A stretch of 64,000 nucleotides of DNA from CAWHPS01 sp963831235 (GCA_963831235.1 CAWHPS010000048.1:4070-68069); one strand, 5' to 3'; shown: positions 19,543 to 28,557, counted from the first letter of the stretch. Numbers and translations: made by a program. Notes: generated from the letters alone by a model not told the origin.

Positions 19543-20058
19543 ATGGAAAAAACGTCAGACAAACCAATCAATATTCTGTTCTGTGGTGTGGGTGGACAGG
19601 GCGTGCTTACTGCATCTGAAATATGCGGTACAGCGGCTATGATGGCGGGGTTTCACATAAAGAAGTCCGAGGTCAAGGGCATGTCGCAGCGCGGAGGGTC
19701 GGTTGATTCGCATGTACGCTTCGGCAGAAAGGTCTTTTCTCCTCTTATTCCAAAAGGTGAAGCTGACTTTCTTGTGCCCTTCAATGCTGATGAAGCCATA
19801 CCGCTTAAGGATTATCTTAAAAAAAAGGACGGGCTTGATCTTACCCCGCTTCTTTTACGCGCAGAAGAAAAGGGAATTGATAAAAAATTTATAAACACCT
19901 TCATGCTTGGGTGTTTGTCAGCCTTTCTTACCATAAGCACGGAAAAATGGCTTTCAGCGCTTTTCGCCATCTTTAAACGGGCCCAGGAAGAAAATAAATC
20001 CATATTTATAGAGGGACTTAACGAGGGAAAGCAATATGATATTCAACGAAAAATTTGA
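19543..20058 (+). CDS. iorB: Indolepyruvate ferredoxin oxidoreductase beta subunit
   Basis: 171 residues from the ATG at 19543, 4 bases after iorA; an upstream TTG at 19501 inside iorA is less likely. Shows the gamma-type 2-oxoacid oxidoreductase fold: ILFCGVGGQGVLTASEI at the start and KGMSQRGGSVDSHVRFG. It completes the IorAB pair. Its 3' end overlaps the paaK start by 23 bases, which suggests translational coupling. Confidence 0.94.
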   Translation: MEKTSDKPINILFCGVGGQGVLTASEICGTAAMMAGFHIKKSEVKGMSQRGGSVDSHVRFGRKVFSPLIPKGEADFLVPFNADEAIPLKDYLKKKDGLDLTPLLLRAEEKGIDKKFINTFMLGCLSAFLTISTEKWLSALFAIFKRAQEENKSIFIEGLNEGKQYDIQRKI

Positions 20059-21337
20059 ATGCATGGATAAACTGGAGATTAAAAACCTCCAGTCCGAACG
20101 GCTTAAAAATCTTGTCAGGTATGTCTATACCAATTCACCTGTTTACAAACAAAAATTGGACAAACACGGCGTTTCGATAAACGACATCAAATCCATTGAC
20201 GATATTGCAAAACTTCCTTTTACGGAAAAAGAAGACATGCGGGACAATTATCCCTTCAAACTCTTTTCAAAAGACGTAAAAGAAATAAGCGAAATCCATG
20301 TGAGTTCCGGCACAACAGGCAATCCGACCGTTGTAGGGTACACTAAAAACGACCTTGACCTGTGGAGCGAAGTCGTTGCCCGTTCAATAGCCTGTGCCGG
20401 CGGCATGCCCGGCGACATGGTCCAGGTTGCTTATGGATACGGCCTTTTTACAGGCGGCTTAGGCCTCCACTACGGCGCACTTAAGCTGGGTTGCACGGTA
20501 CTACCAATGTCATCAGGCCAGACCAACCGGCAGCTCAAACTGATGCAGGACTTCAAGCCCCGGGTCCTCTGTTGTACTCCAAGCTATTGCCTTTACATGC
20601 TTGATGATGCAAAAGAGATGAAAATAGATCCCAAAAAAAGCAGTTGGGAAATCGGAATTTTCGGAGCTGAACCATGGAGCAATACCATGCGCGAGGAGAT
20701 AGAAAAATCATGGAACCTTTCAGCAACGGATCTTTACGGATTATCGGAAATAATCGGCCCTGGTGTGTCACAGGAATGCCATCTCAAATGCGGCATGCAC
20801 ATAATGCACGATGTGTTTTATCCTGAAGTCATAAGTTCAGATACGGGCCTTCCTGTTGCCGAAGGCGAATATGGAGAGCTTGTATTCACGACCTTGACCA
20901 AAGAGGGCGCTCCCCTGTTGCGCTATAGGACGCGCGATTTGGTTACAATTACCTATGAAACCTGCAAATGCGGCCGCACCTCCCCAAGAATGAGCAAAGT
21001 CCGCGGCCGTACGGATGACATGATAATCGTACGCGGCATAAATGTGTTCCCTTCACAGATTGAGCATGTTCTCCTTAAAATTGAAGGCATCCTGCCCCAT
21101 TATCAGCTTATTGTCGAACGCGCTGCAGGCGGTCTTGATGATCTGGAAGTCATGGTCGAGGTTGATGAAAAACTTTTTTCCGATGAGTTAAAAAAACTTG
21201 AAGGCCTCAAGACCAGGATTAAAAAAGACATTGAATCACTTCTTGGTGTTCTTGTGAAAGTCAAATTGGTTGAACCTAAAACCATTGAACGCAGTATGGG
21301 CAAATCGAAAAGGGTCATAGATAAAAGGACGATGTAA
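20036..21337 (+). CDS. paaK: Phenylacetate-CoA ligase family, copy 1
   Basis: 433 residues. AMP-forming ligase of the PaaK family, joining an aryl or related acid to CoA. Motifs: phosphate loop VSSGTTGNPTVVGYTKND, IFGAEPWS, DLYGLSEIIGPGVSQEC, LLRYRTRDL, RGRTDDMIIVRGINVFPSQIE and the C-terminal Lys region RSMGKSKRVIDKR. GAGGG lies about 8 bases before the ATG inside iorB. With IorAB next to it, it probably links free arylacetates with aryl-acetyl-CoA, either salvaging acids for amino-acid synthesis or finishing aromatic amino-acid fermentation; the direction is inference. Confidence 0.92.
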   Translation: MIFNEKFECMDKLEIKNLQSERLKNLVRYVYTNSPVYKQKLDKHGVSINDIKSIDDIAKLPFTEKEDMRDNYPFKLFSKDVKEISEIHVSSGTTGNPTVVGYTKNDLDLWSEVVARSIACAGGMPGDMVQVAYGYGLFTGGLGLHYGALKLGCTVLPMSSGQTNRQLKLMQDFKPRVLCCTPSYCLYMLDDAKEMKIDPKKSSWEIGIFGAEPWSNTMREEIEKSWNLSATDLYGLSEIIGPGVSQECHLKCGMHIMHDVFYPEVISSDTGLPVAEGEYGELVFTTLTKEGAPLLRYRTRDLVTITYETCKCGRTSPRMSKVRGRTDDMIIVRGINVFPSQIEHVLLKIEGILPHYQLIVERAAGGLDDLEVMVEVDEKLFSDELKKLEGLKTRIKKDIESLLGVLVKVKLVEPKTIERSMGKSKRVIDKRTM

Positions 21338-21362
21338 TAAACCGTTTTAACGGAGGAATGTC

Positions 21363-21794
21363 ATGAAAATAACACAGATATCCGTGTTTCTTGAAAACCG
21401 CAAGGGCAGGCTCTATGAAGCCACCGCCCTATTTGGAAAAAACAATATAAATATCAGGGCCATCAATATAGCCGAGACAGATGATTTCGGGGTATTGCGC
21501 CTTGTTGTTGACAAGCCTGATGAAGCACTGAAAGCACTGAAAACAAACGGCTTCGTGGCAAACACAACTGAGATTGTAGCTGTTGAAGTGGGCGACAAGC
21601 CGGGAGGGCTTTCCGATGTGCTTAGGATTCTTACAGTAAGCGGTATTAATATAGAGTATATGTATGGATTTATGGAGAAAATGACCGACAAGGCAATTCT
21701 GGTTTTCCGTTTCGATGATCCTGATGCTGCAATTGCCATCCTGAATCAAAACAAAGTACGGATAATTAATGAAACCGATGTGAAAGGGCTGTAA
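21363..21794 (+). CDS. Tandem ACT-domain amino-acid-binding protein
   Basis: 143 residues made of two ACT domains (about 3-65 and 70-140): ISVFLENRKGRLYEATALFGKNNINIRAI, then VEVGDKPGGLSDVLRILTVSGINIEYMYGF. ACT domains bind amino acids and control enzymes. Free-standing two-ACT proteins often sit beside iorAB and paaK, so a sensor of aromatic or branched amino acids for this pathway is plausible. GGAGG precedes the ATG, 25 bases after paaK; same operon. Confidence 0.88.
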   Translation: MKITQISVFLENRKGRLYEATALFGKNNINIRAINIAETDDFGVLRLVVDKPDEALKALKTNGFVANTTEIVAVEVGDKPGGLSDVLRILTVSGINIEYMYGFMEKMTDKAILVFRFDDPDAAIAILNQNKVRIINETDVKGL

Positions 21795-21815
21795 AAACAC
21801 CAGGTATATGCAAGT

Positions 21816-22217
21816 ATGAATGCAATAAAGGATTTTTTCAAGAATGATCGCTTTGCAAGAGAGAATGGAATAGAGCTCATTGATGTGCGTCCAGGTTATG
21901 CCAAAGCTGTGATGAAGGCTGAAGAACGACATCTTAACGGAGTCAACACCGTGCAGGGAGGGGCTCTTTTCACTCTTGGGGACCTTACATTCGCAGCAGC
22001 GGTAAATGCTCACGGAACCGTTGCAGTGGCACTTAATGTCAACATTTCCTTTCTTAAGGCTGGTTTTAAAGGTGATGTATTAACAGCCGAGGCCAGGGAA
22101 AATTCAATATCACCGAAGATTGGATCATATACTGTTGAAATACGAAATAGTGGAAATGAGCTTGTGGCACTTTTCCAGGGAACAGCATACCGCAAGAAAG
22201 ACCCGCTACCAGTCTGA
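21816..22217 (+). CDS. PaaI-family hotdog thioesterase
   Basis: 133 residues with the hotdog acyl-CoA thioesterase layout: an N-terminal helix, then GVNTVQGGALFTLGDLTFAAAVN (the family usually has HGG; here it is QGG) and VALNVNISFLKAGFKGDVLTAEA. PaaI-type enzymes hydrolyse aryl-acetyl-CoA or stalled acyl-CoA to free CoA, fitting its place behind iorAB-paaK. The His-to-Gln change at the usual position may alter catalysis. It ends 14 bases before the palindromic element at 22231. Confidence 0.85.
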   Translation: MNAIKDFFKNDRFARENGIELIDVRPGYAKAVMKAEERHLNGVNTVQGGALFTLGDLTFAAAVNAHGTVAVALNVNISFLKAGFKGDVLTAEARENSISPKIGSYTVEIRNSGNELVALFQGTAYRKKDPLPV

Positions 22218-22230
22218 TTTGTGCTCAGTA

Positions 22231-22530
22231 ATCCCCAGTCTTAGCAAAAAGACAAGAATCGAACTTAGGCTACTTGTGTCCGGCGGCACAGAGGCCGCCG
22301 GCTAATCAGGATCAATTGTAATTTGTTACATCTACGGGCCAGAGACGGCCCGTAGATAATTATAGCAAACAGAACCTCAGTATTTTAAAAAGGATGAAGT
22401 GATTTCTGCGAGGCCGTCTCTGGCCTCGCCAACAAAAACAAATTAAAGATTGATTAGCCGGCGGCCTCAGTGCCGCCGGAAGTCAAAAGCTTAGGATAAG
22501 TTTTTCTCTGAGAAATTCAAGACTGGGGAT
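22231..22530. repeat. Four-hairpin palindromic element, copy 2
   Basis: 300 bases, same architecture as 2281-2576. Outer arms ATCCCCAGTCTT (22231-22242) and its exact complement (22519-22530) have a sequence unlike copy 1. H1 22280-22301 (CCGGCGGC, loop ACAGAG). H2 22330-22357 has an 11-bp stem ATCTACGGGCC that differs from copy 1 at most outer pairs yet stays fully paired, with the same loop AGAGAC. H3 22408-22429 (GCGAGGCC, loop GTCTCT) is identical to copy 1. H4 22458-22479 (CCGGCGGC, loop CTCAGT). Bases 22279-22308 and 22451-22480 form a 30-bp inverted repeat with one mismatch. Loops H2/H3 are complementary. It lies between a thioesterase gene and a porin-like gene on the same strand, so it could be transcribed and affect read-through. 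Confidence 0.85.
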
Positions 22531-22565
22531 AGTTGAATGATTTGTGAGAGCATCCGACAATTCAC

Positions 22566-22595
22566 TTGCTATTCTGCTAATAAACAAATTATATA
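22566..22595 (+). promoter_or_regulatory. Possible sigma-70 promoter before the porin-like gene
   Basis: TTGCTA (22566-22571), 18-base spacer, TATATA (22590-22595), 45 bases before the start codon. It would allow expression independent of the ior operon. Moderate match only. Confidence 0.35.
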
Positions 22596-22640
22596 TATAC
22601 GCTTCATTCCAAATAAACCATTAACCTAAAGGAGTCTCGA

Positions 22641-23823
22641 ATGTTAAGATGTCTCAAAATCGCTGCGCTGTTTATTGTCGCAGCATCAGTCATGGCTGAA
22701 GAAGCCGCAGGTCCTGTATTTACCCCCTATGGCATGGCACAATACCGTCTGAGGCTGAGACTTAAAAGCATCACCCCTGAGATAGGTGATGCAACAAGTT
22801 CCACCAATTACAGGAATATGATTGCCTATTATATAGGTACAAATGTTAAAGTAAATAATGTTGTTTCTTTCGGTTTTCAGATTGGTGATGATGCCATAAC
22901 AACAGAAGAGGTCAGTTTCCTTCAGCAAAAAACAACTCCTACGTGGATAAGCCAGGCTTGGGCAAAAGTGAACCCAGGATTTATGAACTTGACATTTGGT
23001 GTGCTTCCGGTAAAAGGCAATGGAACACTTGATCTGATAGAGCGTTCTTTAACGGCAGGATCAACCGGATATGAAGCCCAGGGTTTTGGCGCTTCACAAG
23101 TCAGGCTGGCCTGTCGGAACCAACGCAAGCCTTGAAGGGATAAAGCTCGGTGTTCCGGTATGCAAGGAGGCTTTCAAAATGGATGTGGAATTGACCCAGG
23201 CTATTTTAACCAACCGTACGCAATCCGAGGCAAAAGATCCGAAAAGCAATGGTCCCGCAGTCATGTTCATTCTGAACCTCCCAATGTCCTTAAGCAACCT
23301 GAAGCTAACCCCAGAGATTGTGGCAATATTGAATCGTGATGTCAATCCCATCACAGAGGAAAGCGATATGGAATTGGCTTTCGGCTTTGCAGGTGAGTAT
23401 AAGATTAATGATAAAATCGGGGTTACGGCCTGTGGAGCCATGGCCATGCACAATAACTCAAATACATTTACCACACCGGACTCCATCCTCCATTTAACCA
23501 CGCCAACACCACATGACTCTATTATAAAACGCAGTGTGGCTGAATTCGATTATACCGGTATCATGGGAGGAGTAGGCGGTTACGCAAAGATCGGGCCTGG
23601 AAAACTGGAATTGGATTTCAAGGTCAGCACAAATGAAAACACAAAGATAGCCAACTCCAAGGCAACTTTTCTGTTTGCCGACATCAAGTATGGTTTTTGC
23701 ATGCTTGAACAAGCCAGGAAAAATATTACCATTATGCCCCGAGTCCGTTTCTTCCCCAGCAGTTGGAATAACTACTCCAAACTGGAAACAAGGCCGGAGT
23801 TGATGTTCATAGGCAAGTTCTAA
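22641..23823 (+). pseudogene. Outer-membrane porin-like beta-barrel protein, frameshifted
   Basis: Starts with a signal peptide (MLRCLKIAALFIVAASVMAE) after an AAAGGAG site. Frame one is open to 23135, frame two from about 23071 to 23823; joining them near 23098 by skipping one base gives GFGASQSGWPVGTNASLEG and one protein of ~393 residues. It has alternating hydrophobic strands, FGFQIGDD and FGVLPVKGNG like Fibrobacter-type or phosphate-selective porin relatives, and ends in Phe, the usual beta-barrel assembly signal. Placed just before livK, it may be the outer-membrane entry for amino acids. The rest of both frames is clean, so the lesion is recent or a sequencing error. Confidence 0.7.
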
Positions 23824-23852
23824 ATAATGTCCCTTAAAAAAAGGAAATTAAA

Positions 23853-25004
23853 ATGAAATTCAAATCCCTAATCACTTTCTTAATCTCAGCCCTTCTATGC
23901 ATGAATATCTTTGCAACAAGCACTCCAAACGCAAAAACAACCGTTAAAATCGGCGCTATCTTTGCCATGACAGGCCCTGCGTCATTCCTTGGCGCGCCTG
24001 AGGCCAAAACAGCTCAAATGCTCGTTGACGAACTGAACGCAAAAAGCGCTGACTTAAAGTACGAAATCATAATCAAAGATTCCAAGGGCAGCCCTGAAAA
24101 CGCAATATCAATGGCAAAACAACTCATTGAAGAAAACAAGGTCTTTGCAATCATAGGGCCGTCAACAACAGGCGAAACAATGGCCATTAAAAACCTCTGC
24201 GAGGATTCAAAGACAATCCTTATTTCGTGCGCAGCAGGTGAAGCCATTGTAAACCCTGTTGGAAAATATGTTTTCAAGACCCCTCAGAAAGACAGTCAGG
24301 CCGCAACAAAGATTTTCGAGACCATGAAAAAACTCGGGCTTACCAAAATAGGCGTTGTATCGAGCAATACCGGCTTCGGCAAAGGCGGTAAGGAAAACCT
24401 CGAAAAACTCGCCCCCAATTTCGGGATCGAAATCCTGATAAGCGAAGTATATGACAAGGAAGCCACTGATCTTACAGGCGTCCTCACCAAGCTCAAGGCT
24501 AAAAACGTGCAAGCTGTTGTAAACTGGTCAATTGAACCTGCCCAATCGATTGTGGCCAAGAACATGAAACAACTCGGCATGACAACTCCTTTATTTCAGA
24601 GCCACGGTTTCGGCAACATCCTTTATGTAAAGCAGGCTGGTATTGCTGCCGAAGGAATTATCTTTCCATGTGGAAGGCTCCTTGTTGCAGGTCTTCTGCC
24701 CGACAACAACAAGCAGAAGGCACTTCTTGTAAAATACAAAACGGATTATGAGGCGAAATTCAAGGAAGATGCAAGCACATTCGGCGGGCATGCTTATGAC
24801 GCGGTCCTGGTCCTTGCTGAAGCTGTTAAAAAAGCCGGAGGCACAGATAGGGAAAAAGTGCGTACAGCCATTGAAGGCCTGAAAGACCTTGTGGGAACAG
24901 CAGGTATTTTCAACTTTTCGCCGGAAGACCATAACGGCCTCACGCTTGATGCCTTTGAAATGCTGACTGTAAAAGACGGGAAGTTCGCAATATACGCCAA
25001 GTAA
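23853..25004 (+). CDS. livK: Branched-chain amino-acid ABC transporter, substrate-binding protein
   Basis: 383 residues with signal peptide (MKFKSLITFLISALLCMNIFA). Periplasmic-binding-protein type I fold of the Leu/Ile/Val family: VKIGAIFAMTGPASFLG, GPSTTGETMAIKNLCED, IGVVSSNTGFGKGGKENL, YDAVLVLAEAVKKAGG and the C-terminal LDAFEMLTVKDGKF. Such proteins may bind branched, aromatic or amide compounds, and the ior/paaK neighbours make aromatic or branched amino acids likely ligands. First of five transport genes in the order K-H-M-G-F. Confidence 0.93.
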   Translation: MKFKSLITFLISALLCMNIFATSTPNAKTTVKIGAIFAMTGPASFLGAPEAKTAQMLVDELNAKSADLKYEIIIKDSKGSPENAISMAKQLIEENKVFAIIGPSTTGETMAIKNLCEDSKTILISCAAGEAIVNPVGKYVFKTPQKDSQAATKIFETMKKLGLTKIGVVSSNTGFGKGGKENLEKLAPNFGIEILISEVYDKEATDLTGVLTKLKAKNVQAVVNWSIEPAQSIVAKNMKQLGMTTPLFQSHGFGNILYVKQAGIAAEGIIFPCGRLLVAGLLPDNNKQKALLVKYKTDYEAKFKEDASTFGGHAYDAVLVLAEAVKKAGGTDREKVRTAIEGLKDLVGTAGIFNFSPEDHNGLTLDAFEMLTVKDGKFAIYAK

Positions 25005-25037
25005 GGTTTCGACCGGACAATTGTCTTAAACCAACAG

Positions 25038-25073
25038 CCGGCAGTCCAGCAGGTTTTAACCTGCGGCCTGTCG
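25038..25073 (+). terminator. Intra-operon hairpin after livK
   Basis: Strong imperfect stem built on CCGGCAG..CC..GCAGGTT / AACCTGC..GG..CTG.CGG, followed by TTGTTT. It lies between livK and livH, a usual place for a partial terminator that keeps the binding protein more abundant than the membrane parts. Confidence 0.6.
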
Positions 25074-25101
25074 GTTGTTTCGCATCAGGGCCATATATTC
25101 A

Positions 25102-25992
25102 ATGCCAATCGAACAGGTTTTGCAGTATCTTTTTGCAGGCATAACAATAGGCAGTATTTACGCCATTGTTGCAATCGGCTACAACATCATCTACAATGCA
25201 ACCGGCATCATAAACTTCGCCCAGGGCGAATTCCTGATGATAGGCGCCATGTGCGCAATATCGTTTTCGCAGGTCATGCCCCTTCCGCTTGCAATACTGT
25301 TTGCCGTAACAATAACAGCGCTTATGGGTGCTGTCATAGATATATTATTCATTAGGTGGCTTAAGAAGCCCTCAATACTTCACATGACGATCATTACAAT
25401 AGGGCTTTCCATTATTATCCGCGAAGCAGCCCTGCACTTATGGGATGAAAAGGTGAGATCACTTCCATATTTTACTGGAAATGAGGTTTCGTCAATTAGC
25501 ATCATGGGCGCCCATATCTCACCCCAGGTGCTTTGGGTGCTTGGGGTTTCATCATTAATAATGATTATTCTCACGCTGTTTTTTAAATACACGCTTACTG
25601 GACGGTCTATGCGCGCATGTTCAGCCAATCCTGTTGCAGCAGCGCTTTGCGGCATACCGGTCAAGAACAGGATTACTCTTGCATTCATGTTGTCAGGTGC
25701 AATCGGCGCCATTGCAGGATGCGTGGTATCGCCCATTACCCAAACCCAGTATGACTGCGGCACACCTCTTGCGATAAAGGGTTTTGCGGTCGCCGTGTTC
25801 GGAGGGCTCGGTAACAGCATGGCAGCAGTTGCAGCGGGACTTATAATCGGTCTTTTGGAAACATTCAGCATAATCGTTCTGCCTCTTGCATATAAGGACG
25901 CTGTGGCCATTACGATAATGCTTCTCATTTTGTTCATAAGGCCTGATGGCCTTTTTAGCAGGTCATTGCAAAACCAAGGCAAGGGCCGATAA
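25102..25992 (+). CDS. livH: Branched-chain amino-acid ABC transporter permease LivH
   Basis: 296 residues from the ATG at 25102; an in-frame TTG at 25075 lies within the hairpin tail and is a poor start. Multi-pass membrane protein with family motifs GITIGSIYAIVAIGYNIIYNATGIINFAQGEF and, near the C-terminus, the GGLGN loop (AVAVFGGLGNSMAAV) that contacts the ATPases, then RPDGLFSR. Forms the inner-membrane channel with LivM. Confidence 0.93.
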   Translation: MPIEQVLQYLFAGITIGSIYAIVAIGYNIIYNATGIINFAQGEFLMIGAMCAISFSQVMPLPLAILFAVTITALMGAVIDILFIRWLKKPSILHMTIITIGLSIIIREAALHLWDEKVRSLPYFTGNEVSSISIMGAHISPQVLWVLGVSSLIMIILTLFFKYTLTGRSMRACSANPVAAALCGIPVKNRITLAFMLSGAIGAIAGCVVSPITQTQYDCGTPLAIKGFAVAVFGGLGNSMAAVAAGLIIGLLETFSIIVLPLAYKDAVAITIMLLILFIRPDGLFSRSLQNQGKGR

Positions 25993-25995
25993 ATA

Positions 25996-27069
25996 ATGGC
26001 TATCAAGAAGCACCTCCCGTTTTTAATTTTTATCTGCCTGATACCGCTTCTTCAAATATTGACCATGTTGACTGAAACGGAATATTACCTGACACAGCTT
26101 ACCATGTCGGCCTATTACGGGCTGATAGTTCTTGGCCTCGCGCTTTTAATGGGTTATACCGGCCAAATCAGCATAGGCCATGCCGCATTCTTCGCGCTCG
26201 GTGGATACACCACTGCAATAATCACCACACTCAACTTTTTCCCTTACGAAAAAAAGGGGGCCATTGTTTTTTTCAAGGCAATCGGCCTTGTTTCAATAAA
26301 GCCTGATCTTTACGGCAGTCCGCAACTTCTTTTCAATCCCTGGGTCTCGCTTTTCCTTGCAGTTGTTGTCTCGGGACTTATGGCTTATCTTATTGGAAAG
26401 CCGGTCCTTAAACTCAAAGGCCATTACCTTGCAATGGCCACCCTCGGGTTCGGAACAATAGCCTACAGACTTTTTTTGGGCACTGATTTTTGTGGCGCAG
26501 CCGACGGCATTACCAATGTTCCTCCATTTGTCCTGCTTCACAGCATCATGATAACAAGCGGTTCTTCGCACAGGGTTGAAAACTACTATTTTGCCTGGGG
26601 ATTGGTCGCAATAGGATTATTGCTTTTATTTAACCTCATGGATACGCGCATAGGCCGCTCACTTAAGGCAATCCACGGAAATGAGGACGCAGCGAGAGCC
26701 ATGGGTGTTGACACTGCAAAAACCAAACTCGCCGTATTTGTGATATCAGCGGTTTATGCTGCTCTTGCGGGTGTGTTCATGACCCATTACAATGCCGGAA
26801 TAGGCCCATCCGAGGCTTCTGTAATGAAGTCCGTCCGCTACCTTGCTATTGTTGCGGCGGGCGGAATGGGCAGCCTGTGGGGTACATTGACATTAAGCGT
26901 TGTCCTGAACTTTCTGTCCCTGCGTGGTGTTTTCGGGACCATGGATGATGCTGTTTTCGGGGCCATCCTGATTCTGATAATGCTGTTCGCACCAAATGGA
27001 CTTTTGAAAAAGGAAACCTGGTATTTTTTGATTAATAAAACGAAGAAGGATAAAAATGGCCCTGCTTGA
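25996..27069 (+). CDS. livM: Branched-chain amino-acid ABC transporter permease LivM
   Basis: 357 residues, starting 4 bases after livH. Membrane segments, YYGLIVLGLALLMGYTGQISIGHAAFFALGGY, the coupling region GRSLKAIHGNEDAARAMGVDTAKTKLAVFV and AAGGMGSLWG are typical LivM. Partner of LivH. A hydrophilic stretch near residues 80-105 (FFPYEKKGAIVFFKAIGL...) is slightly longer than usual. Its 3' end overlaps livG by 14 bases. Confidence 0.93.
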   Translation: MAIKKHLPFLIFICLIPLLQILTMLTETEYYLTQLTMSAYYGLIVLGLALLMGYTGQISIGHAAFFALGGYTTAIITTLNFFPYEKKGAIVFFKAIGLVSIKPDLYGSPQLLFNPWVSLFLAVVVSGLMAYLIGKPVLKLKGHYLAMATLGFGTIAYRLFLGTDFCGAADGITNVPPFVLLHSIMITSGSSHRVENYYFAWGLVAIGLLLLFNLMDTRIGRSLKAIHGNEDAARAMGVDTAKTKLAVFVISAVYAALAGVFMTHYNAGIGPSEASVMKSVRYLAIVAAGGMGSLWGTLTLSVVLNFLSLRGVFGTMDDAVFGAILILIMLFAPNGLLKKETWYFLINKTKKDKNGPA

Positions 27070-27820
27070 GATAAACGGTCTTGACAGATCTTTCGGCGGG
27101 CTTCATGCTGTAAACAACGTAAGCTTCAATGTTGAACAGGGTGTGATTAAAGCCTTGATTGGCCCGAACGGCGCGGGAAAGACCACACTTTTCAATCTGC
27201 TTGCAGGCCACCTACGGCCTGATCGTGGCGAAGTTCTTTTCAATGGCTGTTCCATTTACAGGCTGTCTCCTGATAAAATAGCGGAACAGGGTATTTTAAG
27301 GACATTCCAGAACATAAAATTGTTTCCAGGCATGACTGTAATTGAAAATATTCTTGTGGGGCTTCATACAAAAGGAAAATCCGGATTCCTGAAGAACATG
27401 GTAAAATGGCCAGGCCTGAAAAGGGAAGAGAAAGCCCTTACAAACCGGGCCCATGAAATGCTCGAATTCTTTGATCTTGAGGACTGTTCAAACACTGAGG
27501 TGTCGCAACTTTCCTTTGGCAGGCAACGGGCAGTTGAATTCGCACGAGCGCTCGCATCCAACCCCAGGATGCTTTTACTGGACGAACCTGCAGCTGGTCT
27601 TAATATATCTGAAACCAGGGTTCTCGCAGGACAAATAAAAAAAATAAATGAATCAGGCACGACAATTTTAATAGTTGAACATGACATGTCGCTCATAATG
27701 GAAATATCACAGGAAATTGTGGTATTAAGCTATGGCGTCAAAATAGCCGAAGGCAGCCCAACGGAAATACAGAAAAATCCCGAGGTTGTCAGGGTCTATC
27801 TTGGAGAAAGCGATGCTTAA
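27056..27820 (+). CDS. livG: Branched-chain amino-acid ABC transporter ATPase LivG
   Basis: 254 residues. Walker A GPNGAGKTT, the long LivG loop with RTFQNIKLFPGMTVIENILVGLH, signature LSFGRQRAVEFARAL, Walker B RMLLLDEPAAGLN, and the H-loop VEHDMSLIM. The signature reads LSFG rather than LSGG, as is usual for LivG (LSYG). Cytosolic motor of the Liv transporter with LivF. Overlaps livM. Confidence 0.94.
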   Translation: MALLEINGLDRSFGGLHAVNNVSFNVEQGVIKALIGPNGAGKTTLFNLLAGHLRPDRGEVLFNGCSIYRLSPDKIAEQGILRTFQNIKLFPGMTVIENILVGLHTKGKSGFLKNMVKWPGLKREEKALTNRAHEMLEFFDLEDCSNTEVSQLSFGRQRAVEFARALASNPRMLLLDEPAAGLNISETRVLAGQIKKINESGTTILIVEHDMSLIMEISQEIVVLSYGVKIAEGSPTEIQKNPEVVRVYLGESDA

Positions 27821-28547
27821 GATCAGAAATCTTGAAGCAGGTTACGGCACTCTTCGTGTATTAAAGGGAATTTCGCTCCATATAGGCGCGGGTGAAATCG
27901 TGGCTATTATAGGTGCCAATGGAGCAGGGAAAACCACACTCCTTATGACAATAGCCGGTATAATAAAGTCCCTGTCAGGCGAAGTCATACTTCGAAGCAA
28001 ATCCATAAAAAGTATGCCTGCTGAAAAGATTGTTGAACATGGATGTTCGCTTGTACCGGAGGGCAGACAGGTATTTGCGCCAATGACGGTTGATGAAAAC
28101 CTGATTCTAGGGGCTTATGTCCCTCACAAGCAAAAAAGATATGATGAAATCCGGGAGGACATGGAATACATCTGGAATGTTTTCCCCGTGCTTAAGGAAC
28201 GGCGGCAGCAGCTCGCCGGGACATTGTCCGGCGGTGAACAACAGATGCTTGCCATGGCGCGATCGCTTTTGTCCAAGCCGTCACTTCTGATGCTTGATGA
28301 ACCTTCAATGGGGCTCGCGCCCCTTGTGGTAAAGGAGATATTTAAAATCATAAGCCGGATGCGCGATGAGGGACGAACAATACTTCTTGTAGAGCAGAAC
28401 GCGAAGGCGGCCCTTAAAACAGCTGACCGCGGATATGTGATTGAAACCGGAAGGATTGTTCTTGAGGGCACGGCGCAGGAACTGCTTGACAATAAAGAAG
28501 TGCAGCGCGCTTATCTCGGAAAGGAATACAAGGCGATAAATGAATAA
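27813..28547 (+). CDS. livF: Branched-chain amino-acid ABC transporter ATPase LivF
   Basis: 244 residues from ATG 27813, chosen because GGAG sits 5 bases upstream; it overlaps livG by 8 bases. Walker A IGANGAGKTT, LivF-typical LVPEGRQVFAPMTVDENLILGAY, signature LSGGEQQMLAMARSL, Walker B LLMLDEPSMGLAP, and LLVEQNAKAALKTADRGYVIETG. Second ATPase of the Liv complex; directly followed by paaK copy 2. Confidence 0.95.
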   Translation: MLKIRNLEAGYGTLRVLKGISLHIGAGEIVAIIGANGAGKTTLLMTIAGIIKSLSGEVILRSKSIKSMPAEKIVEHGCSLVPEGRQVFAPMTVDENLILGAYVPHKQKRYDEIREDMEYIWNVFPVLKERRQQLAGTLSGGEQQMLAMARSLLSKPSLLMLDEPSMGLAPLVVKEIFKIISRMRDEGRTILLVEQNAKAALKTADRGYVIETGRIVLEGTAQELLDNKEVQRAYLGKEYKAINE

Positions 28548-28557
28548 GGAGGACCCA

